Below are positions 39,600 to 53,189 of a stretch of 64,000 nt of DNA, piece by piece. Positions within the stretch are counted from its first letter, which is position 1. Each line of letters starts with the position of its first letter. The DNA lies in the NCBI RefSeq assembly GCF_014805685.1, contig NC_060901.1, positions 19,408,905-19,472,904 on the forward strand. The letters are read 5' to 3'. The notes below the pieces were generated by a model that saw only the letters and a program-made list of their open reading frames with translations, did no database searches and was not told the origin of the DNA. The DNA comes from Silurus meridionalis (taxonomy: Eukaryota; Chordata; Actinopteri; Siluriformes; Siluridae). A program made the position numbers and the translations under genes.

Positions 39600-40425
39600 G
39601 CGAATGACACAGAAGGGGCGTTCCTACAGAAAAATGATTTCCACTAATACAATGAAAGAATACAATGTGGAATACTCCAAAACATGGAGCTCATAGAGAG
39701 CATGCTAATGGTAATCAGACAAGAAACATCAGACAAGCACGCTAAGGCAGGGATTCTCCGTTTGATATACTAGTCGGAGTAAATACAAAAGCGCCAGAGC
39801 AGATGTTCTCTGACACATATGGAGCACAAAGACTGGAAGAAAAACATCTTGGTGAGAAAAGCAGATGCGTGTTACTCTACGACACGGAGGGATTCCACAA
39901 GGGACATCTGCTTCCGTGTGTGTGAGTGTGTGTGGGTGTGTGTGGGTGTTTAAGAGATAGACAAGTGTGGCAAAAAGGGAGCGGTATGATGCAATAGTTT
40001 TAATGAGTAGTGTTTCTCTGCAGCTCAGAATCCTTTTTGTCCATTATTGTTCTCTCTCTCACTCGTTCTCTGCCTAAGTGTCGATCATTTCTCTCACCTC
40101 CTTCACTCTCTCCATTAACTTCACTCTTATCGATAAATCTGAGTTCAGTTTACCGCTACACTAACAGCCCTTGCACTTCGAGTTGACGGTCTGTCATAAC
40201 GCATCTCCATGCCAAACCACCCCCATGTTCCTGTCGAAGCTCCTAAAGGAAACTCATTAGTTATAATAAACATGAAGGCAATCCGCAATCTCACACTAAC
40301 GATCTCGCGCTCGCACCTACGTCAGTTCGTTGTGCTTCACAAATTGTCTCAAATCGTTTTCCACCGTAAGGTAAGAAAAAGGAATTGGTGGAGCATTGAT
40401 GCTTTGAAGTTACGGTATGCCTTAA
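39600..40425. other. Non-coding DNA, nothing recognised
   Basis: Short TGTG runs near 39915-39950; no gene. Confidence 0.35.
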
Positions 40426-40431
40426 TAAATA

Positions 40432-40856
40432 CACTAAATAGACAAGTTTGGGGACACGTGAGCATTAGCTCGAACATCCCATCCCACATTTAGTCCCATT
40501 TGCTGTTATAGTAAGCTCCACTCTTTTGGGAAGATGTTCCACTAGATTTGTGGAGATTCAATCAGCTACAATGTTGTTAGTGAAGTCAGGTAGAGATGGA
40601 GTTGAGGTGAAGATGCCTGGGGTGCAGTCCCAGAGGTGTTTAATAGGGTTTAAAACTCTATAGTAGAATATCCATTCCAAATCATACACAGCAGATCTTC
40701 ATTGTCATGCTGGAACAGGTTTGGGTCTCCGAGTTCAAAAAGAGATGTCCAAAGATGTCCGATACAATTGTGTGCCTTCAGTAACAGTTTGGGAATGAAC
40801 CACATATGGCTGGAAAAGTCAAGTGTTCCTATATTTTTGTCCCTACAGTACAGTGT
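40432..40856 (+). mobile_element. T1 copy, near full length with both ends
   Basis: CACTAAATAGACAAGTTTGG at the left and TCCTATATTTTTGTCCCTAC at the right. GGAAGATGTTCCACTAGATT and CATGCTGGAACAGGTTTGGG lie inside. About 425 bp. Confidence 0.85.
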
Positions 40857-40859
40857 AAC

Positions 40860-41310
40860 TTAGAGGATCATAATCGTATCAAGAACGAAGTTCTGCCAGA
40901 ATTTCATTCTGGTTCTTGGACTGTTAGTACCTCGTGGTCTGCTGCGAATTTGGACATCTGCTGCGTGTCTCGGATTTGAACCAACACTCTGCTTTTATAT
41001 GCTAAAAAAGAGAAAACACAAACAAATGGCTCACAATAATGTCCCATACACACACACACAGGGCCTGGAGCACGCGGTTACCTTGGAAACACACCGAGAG
41101 ATAAAGACAGCAAAGTGTTTTATTTTTAACTACGTGATTATGATCTCTTTTGTGGTGATGAAGACATGAGATGCTCAGGTGGACATCCCTGGAGACGCAG
41201 GGTCAAAAATTTACTCTGTTTTGATCACGCCGGAGTTTTTCACACTTTCAGTGTTGCGTAGTGGTTAAAAAAAAACAGCAGGTTGGTACATTGAGAATAA
41301 AACAATATGG
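40860..41310. other. Non-coding DNA, nothing recognised
   Basis: Plain sequence with a short CA run at 41047-41061. Confidence 0.35.
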
Positions 41311-41315
41311 TGATA

Positions 41316-41520
41316 CACTGTATGGATAAAAGTATCAGGACGTGTAGGATGTTTGCTGGATGCTTGCATTTGCTCTTTCAAATGAACTAGAAAACCCAGA
41401 CGTGTTCCAGCATGACAGTGCCCCTGTGCACAAAGCCAGCTCCTTGAAGATCTTGGTTGGAGTGGAAGATCTCCTGCTATAAAGTTCTAACCTTCTTAAA
41501 CACGTTTGTGTTAAATTTGG
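41316..41520 (-). mobile_element. T1 relic
   Basis: CACTGTATGGATAAAAGTAT end, then GTGTTCCAGCATGACAGTGC and TTGGAGTGGAAGATCTCCTG. Confidence 0.72.
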
Positions 41521-42031
41521 ACATGATACATGTACAGCTTTGAAAAATTGGATTAAATTGAAAAAAAGAAAACAAAACTCTGCTCTTACATTATTGTGTC
41601 CTTGGATGCAAAATTGCATCTATAGGGAGTTCCACAGAGAGAGCTGTGTGCATGCTGGACAAAACCCTGCCTGCTCTTTCTCTCAAGGCCAGGCGGGAAA
41701 TGTGTGCACAAGTGAACAAGAAACAGAGACAGAGGAAGAAATGCCTAAGGAGAGAAAGAAAGCTGCAGAGAAAACGGAGAAAATGAAAAGAGAGGAATGA
41801 GTAAGAACATTGCAGATGGGTCAAGGGAAAGAAAGAGACTAGGAAAAGGATGAGCCAGAATGACAGGGGCAGACCAACAAAAATAGGACAGGTAATAATC
41901 AATCCACTGTGCTCTGAAATCATTATGAGCTTCGTCCTGATCTGTCATGCAGTCGCTCTTTAGAGAAGATATTCATAATTATATTAACATTTAATATGAT
42001 GATTTTTAAACAGGAAGCTGTAACAAGGCAA

Positions 42032-42033
<2 letters not shown>

Positions 42034-42120
<87 letters not shown>
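42034..42120. repeat. Compound (CT)n(CA)n microsatellite
   Basis: About 21 CT units run directly into about 22 CA units. Confidence 0.97.
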
Positions 42121-42122
<2 letters not shown>

Positions 42123-42548
42123 AGTGTCTTCATATTAAACATCTCCTCCGCAGCTTTGTCACATGCTCGCAGCTCAAAGAAGCCCGTCTAGATTCAAAAC
42201 ATCCGCAGGGCTGCACGCAAACCCGTTTTGAATTTGAATAAGTCACTGTTTACCCCCCAAACTTGAAACGACAATGCACAAGAGCAACACTGAGAAAACA
42301 CGGCACAGCAGCTTTCAAGAAGCCTGAGATTTCTACAAAGCTTCACAAGTGTCATTATGCCAAAATGAGGTCCAGAGCAGGCGATCTCCTCAATGGGCTT
42401 GGATTGGACATCTGGTCTGTCTGAAACACACGAATCATCCAAAATTCAAATCTTTTTCATCCATTTAGCAGAATTAATAGATAAATATCCATCCATCATC
42501 TTAAACATGAGAGTAAACAGTGATGGATGTCTACTCTATTAGACAGAC

Positions 42549-42549
42549 C

Positions 42550-42586
<37 letters not shown>
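42549..42586. repeat. (AAT)n microsatellite
   Basis: Roughly 12 AAT units. Confidence 0.95.
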
Positions 42587-42587
<1 letters not shown>

Positions 42588-42589
42588 CT

Positions 42590-43020
42590 AACACTTTTTT
42601 TCCAGCATCATGTTTTTCGCTTAAATTCGTTCTTTCCTGCTCTAGAAAAATGTGGAATTATTTGGCATCTTCTGGCTTATTACACTTAAAAAGGAAACAC
42701 TGATCAACACGTCCAGATGAAATGCTCAAGCAATGTCAGCGCTCTGGTTTTCGTCAACGGTGCATCTTCAGGTGGAGGGATCACACGGGAAAAACCCTCT
42801 GAATGTTTTGTGACAAAAAAGAAGCTTTTGATGTTGTCCATCTTTGAGGTGCTGTCGTCTTTTTATTAAATATTATTGTTACCAGTGCATGAGTTCTTCC
42901 AGAAGAGTCTGAGAAGTTTCATTCGGAAGGCAGAGGCTGATGGTTTCCTTCAGGAGTTTCGTGTGATCATGGGTGGGTGTAAGAAGTGTAAGAGATCAGT
43001 AAACTTCTGAGAAAATGTAA
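42590..43020. other. Non-coding DNA, nothing recognised
   Basis: No gene or repeat recognised. Confidence 0.35.
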
Positions 43021-43023
43021 TCT

Positions 43024-43025
<2 letters not shown>

Positions 43026-43077
<52 letters not shown>

Positions 43078-43078
43078 T
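43026..43078. repeat. (CA)n microsatellite
   Basis: About 21 CA units with an ATATACACAC tail. Confidence 0.95.
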
Positions 43079-43424
43079 CAAAATGTCTTTTTATCGCCTA
43101 CTTGAGTGGATTTGTTTACACTCACCCACTGTTCACCTCATCAGCTCTTAGTAATGCAAGACAAATGTGTGGATCGTAACCCGAATGCTCCACACGTTCA
43201 CACAGAGTGCACTTTATATTCAACACTCAGCTTTCCCACTACAGCGGCCCCCAAAAGTGATCATTACACCAACCACAGCAGGTCATTCTGCAAAAATGGC
43301 ATGTTTGCTGAGCTGCAGTTCTGTATTTGTAACTATACGATATCAGTTCATGAATTCAACTCCAGAATAAATAGATTTAGCATCATAAATAAGTTTCTCT
43401 CTTAAATATATTTATCCTTAATGA

Positions 43425-43690
43425 GAAAGCCAGAGGTGATTATGGTGAAGGAAAAACTCCTTGAGATGAGATGAGGAGGAACCAGACTCTCCTCATCCGA
43501 GTGACCCCCGCATGTCCGATCACTATAGTGTCATTATAGCACACTAATCACAATCACAATCCATCCTCAGTGTTTAACCCTCTACAGTCACCTTATGGAT
43601 CATTAGGTTTCTCATCCTCAATAGCAGGAAATGGTTTCCAACTGAGAAAAACTCCATCAGTTTGTGGAAAGTGTGGCCATTTTTATGTCA
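43425..43690 (+). repeat. Dispersed fish repeat R, longest copy
   Basis: GAAGGAAAAACTCCTTGAGA, GGAACCAGACTCTCCTCATC and GTGACCCCCGCATGTCCGAT. Related fragments lie at 2729-2800 (reverse) and 16980-17040. Confidence 0.55.
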
Positions 43691-43694
43691 ACCC

Positions 43695-44384
43695 TTCAAA
43701 AAAGAGTTGAAATAAAAGTCTTTTTGTCATGGTGTTCTCTTCCTGGAGGCAAATCGACCCCTGCTGTTTTGATATGATGGCTGAAATATGACTATTAATG
43801 CTTTTTGTTCGCTTCCTAAATGTATGACTTTCCATGGCTAAAAGCAGAAGCCTACATTTTAGGTTCTGGTCCTACTTTTTTTTCACCTTTTCTATCAAGA
43901 TAATGCTTCCGAAGGGTCTGTGCACATCAATAAATGTGTTTTGAAAAATGGGTTCCAGGGAGAATTGAGCACTTGGGATCATTTAAAATAGTCTTAAAGA
44001 GCAAAACGGGACTCCCGGTGTGACCATCAAACACTGACTCGCAGAGGCTGATGGAGCCCCTGGGAGAAGGTACTACTCTTCATCACTCCATCTTAAAGTG
44101 CACTCGTCTTCACTGCAGTGGCCCTGACTGCTCCAGGGTGGGTTTTGCGAGGCCGATGGTAGAACCACTCAGATTTTCTCAACAAGCACATAAACGTAAC
44201 AACAGACAACAAAAATGCCGATCAAACTCTTCTGAGATCCAGAAGAGACTTGAATGAGCCTTAAACATTTAGTACAATGTGCTCATGTTGAACTAGTTTA
44301 ATTACAGAAATTAAATGGAAAATACCGGAAAATCTCCTCACATGCCACAGATCCACTTATTATATTCAATAACTAAATCTGATA

Positions 44385-44415
<31 letters not shown>

Positions 44416-44930
44416 TGTGTGTGTGTATTTTGTATATATAATAAACAAGTTCACTTTTTATCATAAGGATAATAACAGTGATTTTACTGACAATGATATA
44501 AAACATATGAAATGATTTTATTCGTACAATTACATTTTACGTCTTCAAGGCTTACTTTATTATCCTAACAATGAAAAACATGCAAATTGAGAGAGCAAGT
44601 GAACGTTTTCTTCCCCCATCCCTTAATCCTAAACACCATCCCTTTTCTGATCCGCGCGGTGGAGACTACAGTCGTGCATCATCTGACGTTAGTTCAGAAG
44701 GCTGTTCTCTTCTCATTTGCACATTAAAACGTGGACAAACAACAGACGATGTGGAATATCTCTTTCATCAGGACAGCTCTTTAGTCATAGCTGAACACGG
44801 AGATTCGTTAGAGGCAGCGATTAAACTGCGATCAAACGCAGAAATTCAACTGGATTCGTTCAGACACGGATCTAACACCGTGTCTTAATTTTACACTTTC
44901 CAAAGTCGAGCAGGAGAACGTCTGTCTGAT
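43695..44930. other. Non-coding DNA, nothing recognised
   Basis: The 105-codon open frame at 44571-44888 shows no domain or splice context. An (AT)n/(T)n tract lies at 44380-44418. Confidence 0.35.
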
Positions 44931-44932
44931 TA

Positions 44933-45183
44933 CACACGATATAGACAAAAGTATTGGGACACCTGACTTTTCCAGGTATATGTGGTTTTTTCCCAAACTG
45001 TTATCACAAAGTTGAAAGCACACAATTTGGATGCAGAAGCATGACATTTTCCCTTGCACAAAACCAGCTCCAAGAAGATATATGTTGGAGTGGAAGCTCT
45101 CCTGCTATAGCACCGAGCATTGAACCTCTTTTCAGAAGAGTGGAGTGAAGTGTCATTGGAACACTAAATGGACTAAATGTGGG
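44933..45183 (-). mobile_element. T1 relic
   Basis: GACAAAAGTATTGGGACACC end, then GTATATGTGGTTTTTTCCCA, TTGGAGTGGAAGCTCTCCTG and TTTCAGAAGAGTGGAG. Confidence 0.75.
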
Positions 45184-45592
45184 TCTTTGGGCATTTTTTC
45201 TACAGAGATTACAGGGTTTCGGGCAGACGAGTTGGTCTGCGTGTGTCTCCGGTGTCTCTTTGGTATGAGGGTTTCTCCTGCGTGGACGCACATGGATGAA
45301 GTTCCGCTCTGCCTGAAAGAACCACTTTAAAGTGACTAGTTTTTTTTTTCCAACTAGACCCAAAGCTCTGTCTCTAGATGCTCTTGTTATTATTGAGCTA
45401 CCACTATTCCCACTGCTAGTCGCAATCCGTGCCCAGAAAGGAAAACACACAGACACACAGAGACAGCAAAATGTAAATGTCCACATACCCATGCAAAATC
45501 ACACACACACACATTGTGAACATTTAATAGAAATTGACCTCTGGACCAGAAGCGAGCAAATCATTTAACAAACTGATCTGAGCAAAGGATTT

Positions 45593-45597
<5 letters not shown>

Positions 45598-45661
<64 letters not shown>
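45598..45661. repeat. (AT)n microsatellite
   Basis: About 31 AT units. Confidence 0.97.
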
Positions 45662-45665
<4 letters not shown>

Positions 45666-46012
45666 CACCACTATTTCTAATATACGTACAAAAATATAAT
45701 ATATGCACAAGATCCTGAACAAAAAACTTCAAGTGAAGCAAAGTTGTTTTTAAAGTTGTTTTTAATCCAAAGCAGAAATGTGCTCTTACCCATGACTGAA
45801 TAAAGCTGGAGCCCGTATTCCTCCTGTTTCTTTTTTTTCTTTTTTTTTAGTTTGCAGCCTCCTGCAGGATATTGAACATGTTCTTCACGCAGCCTGGATA
45901 GAGACAGTCCACTGCTCTACACACACACACACACTCACACACATTCTACTGCTGCAGCAGCTGTGAAGTAAAAAGCAGTTAGGAGTGTGTGGGACATTCA
46001 GAGTAAACAAGT

Positions 46013-46451
<439 letters not shown>

Positions 46452-46814
46452 TTCAGAGTGCTCAGATTAGGCATTAGCTATTAGGAATGTCAGATAAATA
46501 AATATATGTATATAAATGAAAAGCAATACAAAACTAACGAAGAAAAGAAAAAGTGCAGATGAAAGAAAAATACACCCCTATGTTTTTTATCGATACTTTT
46601 GCTTTCAAAAAAACGCCCATAAAATAATAAGCAGCAGGACAAACGTCAAACGTCTTCATCTGAACCAGCTGGGTTTTCTTATGTTCTAAAGATCACGTAT
46701 GGTTTGCGTGTAGTGTGTGATGTTGGTGTCAGAGGCACAGCAAAGGGGACTTCAGTCCAAATGGTTCAGTTTTAGACTAGTGTATTAGGGGCCAGAGTAA
46801 GTCTGTGTTTTTAT

Positions 46815-46940
46815 ATGTGAGTACAAATCTTCACAAATCTAGTGAAACATCTTCCTAGTGGTTATTATGACAAACAATGTGGAATTGGATGTTCAAAAAA
46901 ACGCATAGCAATTTTATACTCAGAGCCACAATTTTTTGTA
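46815..46940 (-). mobile_element. T1 right-end relic
   Basis: CACAAATCTAGTGAAACATC, CAATGTGGAATTGGATGTTC and a damaged terminal repeat. Confidence 0.6.
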
Positions 46941-46978
46941 TACAATGCATTCTGTATATACAGTGCACTAGAGTAAGC

Positions 46979-46980
<2 letters not shown>

Positions 46981-47036
<56 letters not shown>
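46981..47036. repeat. (GT)n microsatellite
   Basis: About 27 GT units. Confidence 0.97.
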
Positions 47037-47037
<1 letters not shown>

Positions 47038-47039
47038 AA

Positions 47040-47737
47040 CCCAGCCCTTATTGCAAATAAATCAATATAGCTGGAATAGCTCTATGCTACCCAATTTTAC
47101 AAAACCAATTGCACCACAGTTGCTGTGGACTTCTTGAATCGGTTTGGTTGGAAGGTGTTTATTCCTTTTCTTTAACTCCGGCTCAGACAGTAACGCAAGC
47201 TAGAATTCGAAAGTCGTCATTTTTATGGTAACAACTAGTGATGAGACGTTTTTGAACGATTTGTTTATTTTGAGTCTTTAACGCTCAGAAGAGCGAGTCG
47301 TCTCAAAGAGTGATTTGCTCATTTTCTACTGGACACGCACAAGCAAAACATCTCAAAATCTCCTCGACTCTTCTAGTCTGAGTCGTTCGTTCTTTCATCA
47401 CGTGACTCCCATAGACACTATGCAGTGCATTACACAGGAAACAGAATTGAGTAGTTCATCTCATGAGTCCGCTGGTCTGCGTCGTTCATTCCCATAGAGG
47501 CTGATAGAAGGTGATTCTAGGATTAAAGGAATGAAATGAACTAAATGACTTTGATGAACAAGATTCAAAGAATCAAATCACTAAAATGATCTTTCCATCA
47601 CTAGTAACAACTAACTCACAAGCACTTATATGACACTTGGGCCACATAATCCAGGACTATATCCAATAATAGAATCATTTGAAGTAAAAATGAAACGATT
47701 CTTATATGGTAAAGAGTTCTGCTAGGAGATGGTTATT

Positions 47738-47740
<3 letters not shown>
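47040..47740. other. Non-coding DNA, nothing recognised
   Basis: 47230-47610 has imperfect internal mirror pieces (ACAACTAGTGATGAG and CCATCACTAGTAACAACT at its borders). It may be a small unclassified inverted-repeat element about 380 bp long. Confidence 0.4.

Positions 47741-47741
<1 letters not shown>

Positions 47742-47811
<70 letters not shown>
47742..47811. repeat. (AT)n microsatellite
   Basis: About 34 AT units. Confidence 0.97.
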
Positions 47812-47814
<3 letters not shown>

Positions 47815-49860
47815 GGAGTCTCTAGTGTGAGGATGAAAGACTTCATTGAGGAAAATTAAGGACTTTTCCTTAAAAGCGACATTGTTTTAAGTTCAAGAGC
47901 GAAAATAAATAGTAAGGAAGGGAGAGAAATGAAGGTTTATAGCTGCTTCATTGTAAATTATAACAGGACTGTAATTGTGCCTCAGATGTTCCATGTACTA
48001 TATATCACATCACACTGTCACACCATCCATATTTTTCCAAGAAAGTATGATACGAGAAAAATACTGTACTCCTAGACGTCCTCTAGACTTCCACCTCCTT
48101 ATATTAGTACTATGAAGTACAAGACATGGAAAAACTTTTATGGACACCTGACCATAACATTCACTAAAATACCGACCGTGTGTGTGTCATCTCAGAAGCA
48201 GCAAATCTGTCCAGCATGTCCTTGAACCATAACGAGAAACCATTAAGAAATAACTTAACTCTCTAGAAAATACTGCCAGACTTCCCTTTTCTGTGTCTGT
48301 CAACTAAATCCTTCAATACAGATCAGGCCTTACTGATTTACACACCGTACACACTCACTGAGAGCTCGACTGGCTGGACTCGGCTGGATTTTACATCCAA
48401 CATGTGTGAGCAATGTGAACTTCAGAAAAAAAGAGCACGGATTTTCAGGATTGAACGCCATAGCTGGATCCATTGTTATTTTTTTTTTTTCGAGTTCAGT
48501 GATCATCTTAAACTGGAATCTCTAATCATCATCAGTGCAGCTCCGTGTTCTGTTCAATCGAAAACTTCAATGGATTTATTGTCCCCTTGTTTAGTGAAAA
48601 TCCCCCTGATAAAAGCACTTGGGGAGAACTTCTCTTTAATGCTGAAATATGTTTATTTAATCCGATCAGTGTGAGGTAATAAATATCCTTTCATCAGAGA
48701 TCGAACTGTGTAGTTCCAGACCCTTTTTTTTCCAGGACTGGAATAAAGGGTAGGAACCTAAACCTATGTGTATGTATTTGATCAGGCCAATGTGATGGTG
48801 TAATAAACAGGAAGCATAAACCACAATTACTAGTGCTGTTTTGATTGACAGCTGATGCACTTAACAAAAGGGTCAAACAGGAAAAGTGTGAAAAGAATCA
48901 GTACTTAAGTGTATTCTGTTTTCTTTAGTGTCTGGTAGTGTTAGGGAGAAACACGACAAAGCACTACTAAGAAAATATAGTGTAGAAAGAAAATGCTCCA
49001 ATGGCACCAATGGCTAGTTTCAAGCCTGGAGCTTTGCTTTGGCAGTCTGGACAAATCTCTTAGACAAGAGTGCAGACTAGGCATCCTTTTTCTACTCTGA
49101 TAAGGGGCAAGAATGATGGCAGTCAGGTAAGCCATTTCAGCAGACGTATTGGTGTAGCATCAGAGCACAGGATGTCTGAGTCAGACCTGACGTCTTCGAC
49201 ATAGTCAGTGAGCACATTGCTGGCTCCAATCTCCGACTTCCAAAAGATTCAAGCACCGGCTGCATGAGCGAAAGTCTTGCAGCATGGATATTTTTAGCTA
49301 CCCTCTTGGTATAGCATGATCTATTGGTCGAATATGGCACAGGTGAGTCGATAGAAGACCCCAATCTGCAGATGAATGCAAATCCAGTTCAAATTAGCAG
49401 GCTCAACAATGAACAGGTTGTAGGTTTATTGAGTTAAAACACAATAATACAACAGCACTGTTCCCCAAAAACAAAAAATGCTGAAGAAGACCCCATCCCA
49501 GCAGAGAAGAGATGAGAATATAGTGATGCTCAAGAAAAAAAACACGACATCACATAAATCTTAGAGAAACAGATTAGGAGATTATGAGAGTCTTTACTGG
49601 ATGTTTGTGAATACTGGGCACATTGGGTGAAACACTTCTTGGAGAGTGAAGAATTGAAGAAAATGGATTAATCTTTTGTTGGTTTATAACCCACATGTTG
49701 GTTGCTTATTGTTTATTTATTGTTGTTTACTGGTTCTCACCACTCATTTGTGTTAGATAGTGTCGGCTCAAGTATGGAGTTTTAGCATTTTCTTGTGTGT
49801 GTTGGAGTCCACGTGTATAGAAGGTAGTTTTGTTTAAAGCATGCTGCTTTTTGATTATAA
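47815..49860. other. Non-coding DNA, nothing firmly recognised
   Basis: A scrap of T1 end (AAACTTTTATGGACACCTGA) lies at 48132-48151. Short minus-strand open frames at 48941-49364 lack domains and splice context. Confidence 0.35.
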
Positions 49861-49867
49861 TTTTTCC

Positions 49868-49980
49868 ATTTTAGCATTTGGTAGATGCCCTTATCCAGAG
49901 CAACTTACAATCATCTCATTTATAAACCAGGAGCAGCAGCTTGGTGATGCTCAGACTCACTAACACTTCGCTGTAGATAA
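49868..49980 (+). repeat. SINE-like fragment
   Basis: TTAGCATTTGGTAGATGCCC, TTATCCAGAGCAACTTACAA and TCATCTCATTTATAAACCAG form the common tail block of fish tRNA-derived SINEs. Confidence 0.6.
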
Positions 49981-49984
49981 ATCC

Positions 49985-50835
49985 CTGTGAGACTCTGATA
50001 TAATACGCAATATTACTTTAAAAACACATGAAAATACTGTATACAGTATATTGTGCTAATATTATCCTGAGCACCAATTTAAAATTTCTGTACTATCCAT
50101 TAAAATGTATTCATCTAACCAGGTTTTTCCTGAAAGACCCCAATTAACCTGGAACTAGGATAATTGCTGCTATTCAGAAGCTCTTTTATTATAAATTCCA
50201 AGCTGTATTTTGTAGATCAATGCATGTAGGTAAGGGTCAGGGTTCAGTAAAGCGGAGCTGCAAGTGTAATTAAAACTACAGCACAATTCAACCTTTGATG
50301 GGATTGTTAAAGTGGAAGGACTTTGGACGACAGCAGGTGTTATCATCATCTGAGATCTGTCTCCATGGTGATGCTGAAGCCACGAGGAGATATAAAATCA
50401 TTGCATGGTTGATTCTGAGTTTTGGTTTGTCACTGTGTGTGGTGAGGGGGGGTCGTTTGAATAAACATTTAGATGTTTGTCATCTCGTGAAGATGCTCGA
50501 ATGGAAAGGAAGATTTTCATCCAAGTATTGAGAGCGTTGAAATACCAGACAAACATCATTTCATGAACTCCATTACCATAATAATCTATAAAACCTGTGC
50601 CAAAGACATTCTTTTTTCATTAGGCTGATATTTACAAAGCCGAGTTATTAAAAAAATAGTCACTGATGCCTTCTTTGATGATGCTGATTTCTCACACCCA
50701 CTGGTTCAATGAGTGGTTGAATGAAAAGTTCTAAAGATAAACAAAGTAAAAATGAATGTAATCAAATAGAGAAGAATTGAAATTGTTTATAAGGTCATAC
50801 TGGTAATACACATGAGAAGCACAAGGTCTAGGCTC
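49985..50835. other. Non-coding DNA, nothing recognised
   Basis: No gene or clear repeat. Confidence 0.35.
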
Positions 50836-50840
50836 TAACA

Positions 50841-50901
50841 AGAATAGAATAGAATAGAATAGAATAGAATAGAATAGAATAGAATAGAATAGAATAGAAT
50901 A
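50841..50901. repeat. (AGAAT)n pentanucleotide microsatellite
   Basis: Twelve near-perfect AGAAT units. Confidence 0.97.
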
Positions 50902-51014
50902 CTTACAGCGTAGATCAACAAATTATTTGGAAGCATTTACAGTGCATACAATCACGCAGAAACAAGTCAAGATCTTTAACCAATCAGACTACGGGAGAAA
51001 TGTGATCATGATCA

Positions 51015-51400
51015 TTTTCCATGTGCCATGGTTGTTGGTGCCAGATGGGTTTGTTTGAACATGCCAGAAACCCCTGATCTCCTGGGATTTTTACAAACAC
51101 AGTTTATACAGAATGGTGCAAAAAAAAAAAAAAAAAAACCAGCCAGTGTGCAAAGTCTGCAGAGTGAAACACATTTTGTTGATAAGAACAGAGCAAAAGT
51201 TTGAGTTATCAGGAAATTCACTCAAAAATGACTCTTTACAACCATAGTGAGCAGAAAAACATCTCAAAACGAAAAACACATTGAACCGTGAGGTGGTTAA
51301 GATACAACATCTGACGACCACATCGGGTTCCTCTTCACTCAGCCAAGAACAAGAATCTGAGCCACTGCTCAACAACTCTAAATTATTTACATGGTCAGAC
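51015..51400 (+). mobile_element. Tc1-like transposon relic (family T3)
   Basis: GGTGCCAGATGGGTTTGTTT, CTGATCTCCTGGGATTTTTA, GACCACATCGGGTTCCTCTT and AGCCAAGAACAAGAATCTGA are in transposase order. A poly-A run at 51120-51138 and indels break the frame. Confidence 0.8.
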
Positions 51401-51404
51401 ATTG

Positions 51405-53170
51405 TCTCTAATAGTCCTGGATAGATCCTAATCTAGATTGAAATGATCCAGCTTCAAAGCCAATGTTAATCCAGAAGTAAATCATGGTTCAATGAAACCT
51501 CTCATGAGACAGCTTTTTTTAAAAAAAAAAGGGCGGTGGGTGTGTGATATTTATACCACATCAATCTAGTGGCAGCCAGACAAATAAATTTGACTTTTGG
51601 AGCACAGACTTTGATCGAAAGAAGCTACAAACCCAGACCATCTTCTCTCCAAGTGTTCATCGCTTTAAAGTTTTTGGCATGTAGCACGTTTCATCATAAA
51701 CCCTGTGATTTACGTGGAGTCGGTGAACCTGCAGTATTTAACGTTCTAACAGTCAAGTTGTAAAATAAAGGCGCAATTACATTTGGTTACCTGATGCTCA
51801 AAGGCTAGAAAAGAAAACCAGGAACAACTCCAGGCTGATAGAAACTATTCAGAAATGTCTGATAACGGCATATTAATATATACTGGAATTACTGGGACTG
51901 GTATTTCATTCATCTTCAAGGTATATGCACTCCATTACAGTTTTCAAACACATTGGAAAGGTGTGAGTACATTTTCAGAAGCATTTGTTTTTGTTGTTTT
52001 TTAAACCGAATTTTCAACCCGTCTCCCCCGAGACTGCGCCTACGCCGGCTCATATTGGTGTTTGATCAAAAAGAGTGTATGTATTGCAATTTGTAAAAGG
52101 CATCTTGTACATTCCAGTTTCACCGATCTCTCAGTTTAAGTCTTTACATGGTCAGCATCTAGTGATTTTCCAGCAAGCTGGAAAATGACTTTATTTTCCC
52201 AAGATTCCTCATTATTCTTTAATACGTCCTACCAGATTATGGAGTTCTCTCATAATATTTGTTCTCATTGGCATTGTATTCATCCTGAACTGATGCCTTC
52301 TGGCTTATGCCACTGATGTCCACCACACCGTTTAATTTGTAATAATTGGCTTTAATTATGGGGTGCCCTGAATTTTGTCCTGCTTTAATTATTTAATTAT
52401 TAATAATTTTTTTTATTATTTCCCATTGCAGAGAGCTTTGTACTTTTATCTCTCTATTAATTCCCAGTTACACAAAAACGCTTTATTCAACACGATCTTA
52501 CTATTTTCCACATGCGACTATTGCAAATTGAGCTAGTAAATAAAATATCATAGACGTTCATCAAACATAGAAACTGGCACACAAGCAACATTTTCATTGT
52601 GACCTGGATAACATCATGTGTGGCGTTTAAACCCCAAGGAACCTCCGTTTGCAGACACCTACGTTATAAAACCAACAAACATTTCGAATGCTGTGGGAAT
52701 CGGCCAGTTCTCCGATCTCATAAAACCATTAGTGGGTGGAAAGAATCAGTTAGATAACATGTAATCCGAAAAAAGGCAGGATTTTCCTTAGGACCACCAT
52801 AAAAGGTGTTGAGAGATTATCAGGGAACTCACCACACATCACCAGAAGAACTTGTAGAATGTGGAGAAAGTGAGGTGACACTCATGTTACAGACATTCAT
52901 TAAGGAGGAAATTCCTTTGAAATTCAGTGGCATGACTCAGTAAGTACATTCGGGTCAGAACTTTATACTGTATACTGTGAATATCTGATCTGGTAACTGA
53001 CCCACTGTATAATAAATTGCAAAAGCTGGACCCCAATTTTGAAAAACTTTCCACTTTAGATTTAATGTCAATGCAAAATCAAAATATGAACATAAAAATG
53101 AAATATAGAGGCAAATGTAATACAAGCAATACAAAAGTAATCTAAAAAAAAAGAACCATTTTTGTTCGAT
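51405..53170. other. Non-coding DNA, nothing recognised
   Basis: No gene, no identified repeat. Confidence 0.35.
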
Positions 53171-53189
53171 TGATCTAATCAGCTGCTGG

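Noticed and set aside
40978..41002. tRNA-like B-box GGATTTGAACC
   Set aside because: No A-box or cloverleaf around it; chance or SINE scrap.
44571..44888. 105-codon plus-strand open frame
   Set aside because: No domain, no promoter or splice context, no similarity recognised; expected by chance in this length of DNA.
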